The notes beneath the pieces are model-generated. The model saw only the letters and a program-made list of their open reading frames with translations, searched no databases and was not told the origin of the DNA. Of a stretch of DNA of 64,000 bases, positions 56,954-64,000 are shown in pieces. Position numbers and translations under genes: made by a program. The stretch's first letter is position 1, and each line of letters begins with the position of its first letter. The stretch comes from Siphonodentalium dalli (taxonomy: Eukaryota > Mollusca > Scaphopoda > Gadilida > Siphonodentaliidae), in assembly GCA_032622095.1 (NCBI GenBank), contig CP136068.1, forward strand, positions 156,577,151 through 156,641,150, given 5' to 3'.

Positions 56954-57380
56954 CCCTTTAACCAACAAAGCGGCCAAAAACGCCCAAATAAAGCTTCAAC
57001 AGCCTAAAATATCTTCGGTCTGTCTCAATAACACCATACAAATATGGATATCATTGGAACCGGTTCATTGACCACATTGTGATGGTTACAGTTATGCCCT
57101 GTGCCAATGCATTCTCTTATATATGTGAGTCGACCATAGGTCACCTCGCATATATAAGAGAATGCATTGGCCTAAAGAAAATCTTTTTAAAACTTTTCAC
57201 CATTTTTTCTTACATTTTTTAACAATTTTTATAATATTTTTCTACATTCTTTGACAATTTTATCACTTTTAATGTGTTAAGCCAATGCATTCTCTTATAT
57301 ATGCGAGGCGACCTATGGTCGACTCGCATATATAAGAGAATGCATTGGCACAGGGCCGTTCTGTTCTGTTGGGTAAAGGG
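56954..57380. mobile_element. Family-1 MITE, inverted orientation
   Basis: Left TTAA lies at 56950-56953; the right flank is now TTTA. It carries both 67-bp palindromes (57104-57170, 57282-57348). Compared with the copies at 2794 and 27067 it is reversed and has a longer AT linker. It lies in a gene B intron. Confidence 0.8.
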
Positions 57381-57522
57381 TTTAGTCCCTAAGGACATTA
57401 ACATCAGGCATTTTTTTTCCTAAATATATTTTCAACCGATCGGGAAAGGTTCCCATCGCGGGATATTTACTATAGTTTCGGACATTGCATGGACTGTAGA
57501 ATATAAATAGGAAAATATGTAC

Positions 57523-57611
57523 CAGGTACAATCTCATTGGACGATGCCACGTTTTTACACGTTGCGACGTGGCTCTCCTCTTTCGGGTTGGCTTTGCCTT
57601 CTCTGATGGTT
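57523..57611 (-). CDS. Gene B, exon 3 (basic linker)
   Basis: A strong acceptor (TTGCTTTTTTGCAG) precedes 57611; the donor is GTACAT. The frame TIREGKANPKEESHVATCKN...IVPG is open and its phase (one base out) fits the exon at 55949. An alternative frame gives a basic nuclear-localisation-like KPTRKRRATSQRVK but does not match the downstream phase. The upstream join needs phase 2, available only from a weak donor (GTTCCT) in the exon at 58255. Confidence 0.5.
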
Positions 57612-58088
57612 CTGCAAAAAAGCAAAGTAATAATATTATTAACACCATATATGGGACTTCCCAACATGTATATCAAATAAATTGACAAATTATCAAGGCA
57701 TTGTGTTGAATATTGCTCAAGTCACCACCCAGCCAGACCGAAAAAGGGAAATAATCGGTCGAAAATCATCGGACCGGTAACATTTGACCAAAAATAATGT
57801 GATGTCATTGCGACCACAATGTCATTTTGTGGTTTATAACACTGAAACGTAAACGTATTTTTATGTTCATATCTAAACAGTTCATATCCGAAATATAAGA
57901 TAAATGACAAAAGTCTCCCCATTAAGTTAATGGAAATGTTGACTGAATGTTGAGCCAAAAACGGCAAGGACAATGTCCAAAATGTTATATAAATCGAAAA
58001 TGTTAGAAGCACTTACCAGGTACAACCAATTAATTATTGTATGAGACGATGCCATGATGATGTTTCAATTGAATGAAATTGTCGTTTC

Positions 58089-58255
58089 TCATAGGAACTT
58101 GTCGGCAACTAGCACTTTTCCTGTATGTATGACGGCAGATGGGTCGTTAGACCCGACAAACTGAATAACTGTACCCTCTGTCAGAAGTTTTAAAGAAACA
58201 TCAAGGGATGCCTGGTGTTGACGCGATCTGATCCGTGTTCTGCTTTTGGTGCCGT
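58089..58255 (-). CDS. Gene B, exon 2
   Basis: The acceptor AATGTTACAG precedes 58255. One base from exon 1 plus two here keep the frame open for 54 codons to TGA at 58089-58091. The peptide is basic at first (DGTKSRTRIRSRQHQ), then beta-rich (GTVIQFVGSNDPSAVIHTGK, then VLVADKFL). If the stop is used gene B encodes a protein of about 122 residues. If a donor just before it is used, exon 3 and the long exon follow. Function unknown. Confidence 0.6.
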
Positions 58256-59151
58256 CTGTAACATTACATATAACATTGTTAAATACTATATTTCAATCAA
58301 CGAAGTAATGGGTTTACTCAAGAAAGTATTTCGGGGGAGCGAACCCCGGGAGTAATGGGCTCACTCTAAAACATGTGGTTTATAACACTGAATGAAGCCA
58401 GTGGTCATAATGTAAATGTAGCCAATGACAACGCAACGGACTCGCAAAAAACAATAGGGCCAATTACCGGTTGATGTGCGATAATCCCTTGCTGGCAGGT
58501 CAGCTCAGGCCAATTGTGCCAATTGTGGTTGATTAAGCAAAACAAAAGAACACGGAAACCAATCGAACCAACCTCTCAATCATACTTATCACACATAGAG
58601 AGCATAATACGCTCAATTACGGAGGATGTTGATTTTCAGTATAAAAATTAGAATATATTTTTAATATTTGGTTTGAAATTGGAGTAAATAATTTGAAATC
58701 GCTTTAAAACACTAATAATTTATATATTTCTTCTTCGTTGAAATCAAGCTATCCAATTATTTTCAAACCGTAAGCTAAATTTAAATGAATTTGATAATTC
58801 GTTAATAATCTGAACACTGGTATATTTAGAATTTCGATTAAAAATTTAGAATTACACAGGGGAAGTACTGCTATTCGCCGCCGTTATTAGTCGCGGACTC
58901 ATGCTAATTTACTGCATGCTACTGGTATGATTTGTTTATAGACTCAATATTAGTGCATAATTTCAATGTAATTTCCGATAATTATACTCCTGATCATGGC
59001 AGATTTGATTTTTCACGAAATACTCTTCGAATGCAAAACGGAATAAAAATAACTTCTCTTGAAAATAGGGAGCAAATTTTCTAGCAAGAAGGCAACAAGA
59101 ACGAAAGGGTTTTCCCCGAGGAAGTAAACATTAAGCACAATAACTACTCAC

Positions 59152-59353
59152 CTCTGGTTGAAGATTTGGTCGGTTGTAGAATGGGTTCTCTTATGCTACC
59201 GTCCCCAACTTGAACATTGTAGTCTTCACTCCAGCCAATAAACTGAACAGTGTATGGCCGTGGATCATTTTCTACAGTTGACAAGTTGGGAGTGTGGGAG
59301 AATGCCCGCATTGTCAACTCATCAACCGCTTGGATTTTTTTTCCTACTTCCAT
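59152..59353 (-). CDS. Gene B, first coding exon
   Basis: ATG at 59353, open for 67 codons to a consensus donor (AGAG before GTGAGT). The peptide starts MEVGKKIQAVDELTMRAF and contains RPYTVQFIGWSEDYNVQVGD, a beta-hairpin-like pattern. The frame is open further upstream to an ATG at 59554, but that part contains tandem duplications and looks untranslated. It leaves one base, matching exon 2 exactly. It is divergent from gene D. No family was recognised. Confidence 0.65.
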
Positions 59354-59928
59354 TTTTAGGCAAAATGAGTGTTTTAGGCAAAATGAGTGGATTACACAAG
59401 TTTGATCTCGATGATATTGAAAGAAACTCGATGATATTGAAAGAAACTGTATGGCATGGAGAGAGAAAATTATGACATATATAGGACAGTTGGCTTGAAC
59501 CAAGCCATTTACGACCAATATTATTGGTTCGGAGAGTTCCAAAAGGCGACACAAACAATATGTGCAGAAAAATCGTCACGCTGAGTTATCACCAAACTGA
59601 TCGGCGGTATTATGGCAACTACAAAGTGTGTTGTGGGAGCGGGCCCTTTCAAATCCTCCTGGGCGTTTCGCGGCCGAACTCCTTATTGAATCACCATCTG
59701 ACACCACAAGCCCATGCAGTCTATATATTGTTCAATTTATTGTAACTTAGGAAGTGTTAACGCGCAAATGTTTGACCGACTCGCAACATAATTGTTCCGA
59801 CAAAAGTTACCACCTCCTGTGAGTGTGACCATTCACGACTCGTTGTGCCATTTAAACCCTGATTCGCGCCCATCTACATTCATCTTTTCTCTCTCACTGT
59901 CAGCAATAAGTTTAGTAATTTGTCGATC
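59354..59928. promoter_or_regulatory. Divergent promoter region, genes B and D
   Basis: The 575-bp interval between two opposite ATG codons. Two small tandem duplications lie near gene B: TTTTAGGCAAAATGAGTG twice at 59354-59389 and TCGATGATATTGAAAGAAAC twice at 59405-59448. No TATA box was assigned. Shared control is inferred from the arrangement. Confidence 0.4.
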
Positions 59929-60040
59929 ATGGACCAGAATAAAATCGCTCTTTTAGGATCCAGCTACATCGAACGCCTAGCCGATTTTTGTGGGGAAGAT
60001 TTACGCATCAACGCACAGCAGCAATTCATATTTAAATCAG
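59929..60040 (+). CDS. Gene D, first exon (SGNH-hydrolase-like start)
   Basis: ATG at 59929, open for 37 codons plus one base, ending in TCAG before GTATAG. The peptide MDQNKIALLGSSYIERLADF is a hydrophobic strand followed by Gly-Ser-Ser and a helix, the block-I pattern of SGNH/GDSL-type proteins, in which the Ser would be the nucleophile. No further exon can be assigned with confidence; one candidate is at 63229. A divergent partner of gene B. Confidence 0.5.
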
Positions 60041-60920
60041 GTATAGTCTAATAATCAAATATTGTAGTTTCTACAATAATTTCAACAACAGAATTAAGTT
60101 TTAGTACCCAGTTCAGATCTCTACAAATCAACGAAATAACTATCTTTTCAATTTATATGGGAAATAGAAACAGTGGAATTTTTACTGTTATGACACAATT
60201 GTTTGATTTATGAATGCACCTCCTTAAACGAACATGGCTCATCGAGCTTCCAAATTTCCTCTACGTCATTTTGAAGGTATAAGATGTGTTGACTGCATAG
60301 TATACAAAATATTGGTATTCAGCCTTCCTGTGGTTTTAAGAACACGATTTCCAGATGATCAATTTTTCGGACAGATATAAACAAACGGTCTTTATAAATG
60401 CAATATAAGGAATTTACTTATTAAACGCTCTATTCTATTCCATGCTGAACACATGGCTTTGATTGTTAGGGACCCAAACACCACATGCATAGTTGTATTT
60501 ACATTACTTCAGTGTCAAATAATGTCTACAGACAGATAGTTAAAGTATTTTGGACCCATTTCAATACCCTGAAAATTTCAAGGAAAACATTATCTGTATC
60601 TGGGAGCACAAACGACCGAGTGCCTTAATACAAATTTACGACTACTCATATACGACGACACCACGGTGACCATATGTATCATTGTCACAAGTTTTTCAAT
60701 GGAAGACAATATTTTACTAATTTACCACCACAGCTTCTACAATCTTTTGAATTGACACCCTCCCCCAATCAGGCCCCTTATATATTTAGATGAATCTTCG
60801 AACTACATGTGCATGTTGTGACAGCAAATTGGAGTCATATAACCCGGTTAGTTTGGATAAATAAAGAGCGTTGTTCCAAAATTATGCGTATTTTTTTTAC
60901 TTTAAAAACTAAATGAATGT
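60041..60920. other. No exon seen (gene D intron)
   Basis: AT-rich. No repeat ends or exon borders were recognised. Confidence 0.4.
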
Positions 60921-60921
60921 C

Positions 60922-61068
60922 AGGCGAGCACTTAGTCATATACATTGGACACAGGCGAGCACTTAATCATATACATTGGACACGGGTTTCAGGCGAGCAC
61001 TTAGTCATATACATTGGACACGGGTTTCAGGCGAGCACTTGGTCATATACATTGGACACAGGTTTCAC
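60922..61068 (+). repeat. ~37-bp tandem repeat, four copies
   Basis: Units of AGGCGAGCACTTAGTCATAT then ACATTGGACACGGGTTTC. The first unit lacks the GGGTTTC tail. The open frame across it only reflects repetition. Confidence 0.85.
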
Positions 61069-61189
61069 AAATAGAAGCAGCTCAATCAGTTCATTGTTCT
61101 TCAATTTCAATTCTTTAATCTCAATAAACCAATATACATGGCATCTGAGATACATAAATATAAATACAAATAAATGACAAGCACATGAA

Positions 61190-62107
61190 CGATGCTAGCC
61201 AGGCTGTGGATTGTCACCTCCTTCCATATGCGGATGACTCTGCCCTTTTGGTTTCAGGTTGTGATGTCCGCGCTATTGAGTAGAGGCTCAGTTCAGAAAT
61301 GAATAAACTGAAATTATGGTTTGGTTGACAACAAATTGTCCTTACATTTAGGGAAAACAGAATCAATTCTGTTTGGGTCTGGAAAGAAACTTGTAAAACA
61401 CTCTGAACTGAGGGTCTGCTGCGATGGCGTTGACATCGCACCAACTAAATCTGTTAAATATCTTGGGGTGTTCCTCGATCAGAGGCTTAATGGTGAAATG
61501 ATGGCAGCTAGAGCATGTTCTAAGTAAGGTAAATGCAAAACTGAAAATTTTGTACAGAAAAGCAAACTATCTGAATGAAAAATGCAGAAAACTTCTAATT
61601 AATGCTCTTATTCAATGTCATTTTGACTACAAGTGGTTTTTGGTTCTCTAGTCTTGACAGTAAAAACCAAAAAGCGTCTTCAAGCATTTCAAAACAGACT
61701 TGGTCAGATTTATCATGAAACTAGATCGCATGACTCATATTGGTTATAATGAATTTAAACATGTTAAATGGCTTCCAGTGAGTGATAGGGTAGACTTCAG
61801 AAAAATACTGATGGTACTAAAAATCTCGGAAAAGCAAGCTCCAGCATATCTAGATAAAAATTTTGTATTAGCTAGTACTCATTGTACATATGTAACTCGA
61901 TCAGGGACCCTGAAATACTCATTACCCTCTGTAAAATCCAAGGGCATCCACAGTTTCTATTATACAGGAAATAAACTGTGGAATGGTCTAGATAAAGTAT
62001 ACCATACTCATACCCCTTTTGATCTCAAACACTGGAAATTTTGCATTAAACAACACCTACTAGAGAAATTGATGAAAAGAGAAGAAAATCCATTTGCCTT
62101 TTACTAG
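61190..62107 (+). pseudogene. Non-LTR retrotransposon ORF2 remnant (reverse transcriptase C-terminal part)
   Basis: The reverse transcriptase active-site box YADD is encoded at 61227-61238, preceded by LLP and followed by SALLVSG. Then come LKLWF, a frame change, NKLSLHLGKTESILFGSGKK and KSVKYLGVFLDQRL, the classical thumb-proximal blocks of LINE-type enzymes. Downstream pieces in shifted frames include LINALIQCHFDY and RMTHIGYNEFKHVKWLPVSD, ending at TAG 62105-62107. In-frame stops and frame changes show it is dead. The 5' part is missing, as usual for LINE insertions. Confidence 0.85.
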
Positions 62108-62635
62108 GAACAATCTATTTTATCATCTTTTAACTAGAATTTCCTCAATACAGCAGTTCAACTTATATTGTAATGTACAATGACAGTATTTGGCCAGTTG
62201 CATATATTGTTACTGCTGCCTGTATTTCGGGTTTCCATCTTTCGGTCATGGACAGACCAGTGCAAAGCCGGCCATACATGGCAGTGGTGCATATATGCAA
62301 GTGGCGAAGGGCTGTTGAAGTTGCATTACTTGCGTATTGACTTATTTTATTAGCTTTTCCTCTCCATATAAGTCTCGTTCTGAAATGGCTTTTATTTAAT
62401 TTATATTTTAAATACTTTTATACATTGTGCTCCGAAGTTTCGAACTTCACTCACTGCCCATGTGCCGAAAGCCACCAGGGACCGCAATGGAATTAAGTTC
62501 TCATTTAGAGAACTTTTTGCGTTATCCCTGATGGTCTCGGGTCACATGAGTATCTCTATTTTTATACAGATTTCTGCCACATAATTTACCTTATATTCTG
62601 ACGGCAACCTCTATAAAATAAAATGAATTAATTCT
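62108..62635 (+). mobile_element. 3' UTR of the LINE remnant
   Basis: It follows the reverse transcriptase stop directly. It contains a complementary pair around GGTCATGGACAGACCAGTGC and ends near AAAATGAATTAATTC. The exact 3' end is uncertain; an AATAAATCTAATCTAATC motif at 62854-62871 could be the true tail. Confidence 0.5.
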
Positions 62636-63228
62636 TGAGAAAATTGATATATCCTCTTACGGTATATATCAATTATTTACACAGTCTGAACTCTAACTGT
62701 CTCATCAGACCCCAACATAGTAACATATTTATATTTAATTTAAATTATTATAATTATAATATGTATATACTGTTGTGTATTATATTGATTCAACTTACTT
62801 ACAACATACCCATTATATGTATTCATGTACACATGTATAACCTGAACTATCAAAATAAATCTAATCTAATCATTCAAAGGACCATTAGTATGCTACCATC
62901 CATGTCGGTCTGACAATTGTCAAATGACCAGTTCACAATGCATTATAAACACTTCCATTGATCTTTGCTGACGACGCAACGTACATGTTTATAGGAGTCG
63001 GGAAATAAAAGACGACGTCATGGGTCTTTGATGTTACGCCACCAAAGAGAGACAATGTAACTTTCAATTTATGTAAGACTTTTGATCTGGCACCCAATTC
63101 TGACTTTGAATATGCATAATTTGAATACTTTCGACTGAAACATTTAAATGACTAAGAATTATAATGAAATATAAAGAAAATATAATTTGTGTGGGTTGTA
63201 ATAATATCAATAATATTTAAATTTTCAG
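62636..63228. other. No gene seen
   Basis: Very AT-rich. The 92-codon open frame at 62635-62913 is low complexity and not supported. Confidence 0.4.
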
Positions 63229-63281
63229 GCATGGTGTTGTTTCCAACAGCAGCTTTCCAGTGCATTATTGTACAATTATGA
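63229..63281 (+). CDS. Possible second exon of gene D
   Basis: TTTAAATTTTCAG precedes 63229, and the phase fits the gene D first exon: G plus GC, then MVLFPTAAFQCIIVQL and TGA. Its short length and the 3.2-kb intron make this a weak call. Confidence 0.2.
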
Positions 63282-63616
63282 CATTATAGCTCGTTTTATT
63301 TGTGAATATATCGACCATGTTGTATATTATATTTTAAAGATTTTCGGCAATAACATATTGTTACTGCGCCCAAGAGTTTGTCCGCCCATAAAGTAGTAAA
63401 ATATTCTTGTTAAGAATTTATAGCATATTGTGAATAGGGTTATGAGACACGAACATTCAGTACTCCATCCATAATAGGAATAAGAGACGCAAACGATTAC
63501 ATAATTGCGAGACAAAACACTTCAAAGCATGCATGAACACAGTCTCGTCAACGCGAGGTTTTTTTCCCATTTATTAACAAAGATATATAAAGCATTTAAT
63601 TTAATTGTGATATAAC

Positions 63617-63738
63617 ATTTGACATAAAAGTACTCAGGCATTATTTCATGTCGTGCATTTAATTTAATTGTGATATATATGTAACAATTAAATTAAATGC
63701 ACGACATGAAATAATGCCTGAGTACTTTTATGTCAAAT
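63617..63738. repeat. Perfect long hairpin, 55-nt arms
   Basis: The left arm (63617-63671, starting ATTTGACATAAAAGTACTCA) and right arm (63684-63738) are perfect complements around a 12-nt AT loop. The arm end TTTAATTTAATTGTGATATA is also repeated directly at 63594-63613. Confidence 0.85.
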
Positions 63739-64000
63739 TTTGCTTGACCAATTAGAAAAATCGTCAACCAATCAGAAAATAGCCTGTGCGATCAAAGGCT
63801 ACTTTTGCTGCCCGGCAACAGATCCCATTCTGCGGATTGATCAATGATGTTATACACCATAAGTTAACTGAGTTTTGAATAGCAAATGACATGAAAAACA
63901 GATGTCACATTATTTTTTTTGTACCTAATTTAATACTGTTTTTTTGTACCGAATATTAAAAAATTATAACGCCACAAATTATGATCTTTTATAGACATCC

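Noticed and set aside
1-64000. tRNA or rRNA genes
   Set aside because: No cloverleaf with B-box-like GGTTCGAATCC pattern and no rRNA-like conserved blocks were noticed; a tRNA scan would be needed to exclude them fully.

Overview
The window is eukaryotic, nuclear and animal-like. It is AT-rich, its coding sequence is split into short exons with GT-AG borders, and most of it is non-coding DNA packed with short palindromic transposons (MITEs). There are no rRNA or tRNA genes, operons or ribosome binding sites. A BEN-domain gene, an SGNH-like first exon, a non-LTR reverse transcriptase remnant and repeats ending in an AAAGT/ACTTT foldback followed by GAGCTAAC suggest a marine invertebrate. A mollusc or other lophotrochozoan is my best guess, with low certainty. 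No gene in the window was recognised by name.

Five split genes could be assembled by eye from splice sites and codon phase. Gene E (+, about 3.3-21.6 kb) has four phase-compatible exons (3339-3620, 5705-6369, 11376-11521, 21421-21609). It encodes the disordered, Ser/Asn/Gln- then Arg/Pro-rich C-terminal part of an unknown protein whose 5' end lies upstream. Gene A (-, 45602 to 38133) has an N-terminal block of three exons (45.6-43.8 kb) and a downstream block of four exons (41.8-38.1 kb): a Gln/Pro-rich exon with shifted frames, a coiled-coil exon, a Thr-rich linker and a BEN-domain terminal exon. Whether the two blocks are one gene is unresolved. Gene C (+, about 46.7-48.7 kb) has three coding exons, a poly(A) signal and an in-frame TAG inside an otherwise phase-consistent exon. 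Gene B (-, 59353 to about 52.7 kb) has three short clean exons and then a long exon broken by several frameshifts that resembles a transposase-type ORF, with a separate broken BRCT-like ORF beyond it. Gene D (+) starts at 59929 with an SGNH-type first exon, divergent from gene B.

The rest is mobile and repetitive DNA. 1-21 kb is gene E with MITEs in its introns, including a 5.43-kb inverted-repeat element at 14547-19979. 21.7-38 kb is a gene desert of MITEs with a 3.57-kb foldback element at 22799-26364. 38-49 kb carries genes A and C. 50.7-51.7 kb is a tandem array of about 108-bp units. 52.7-60 kb is gene B and the start of gene D. 60-64 kb is an intron or intergenic stretch with a LINE remnant and a long hairpin.

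The most striking theme is one 67-bp palindrome that begins CCAATGCATTCTCTTATATA. It recurs at least nine times near-perfectly and in decayed form elsewhere. It sits inside elements whose ends differ completely (a TTAA-flanked CCCTTTACCC family, another TTAA family, and a TA-flanked TGTGACCCGCC family), and one half of it has been amplified into the 50.7-kb array. It behaves like a shared internal cassette of several non-autonomous transposon families.
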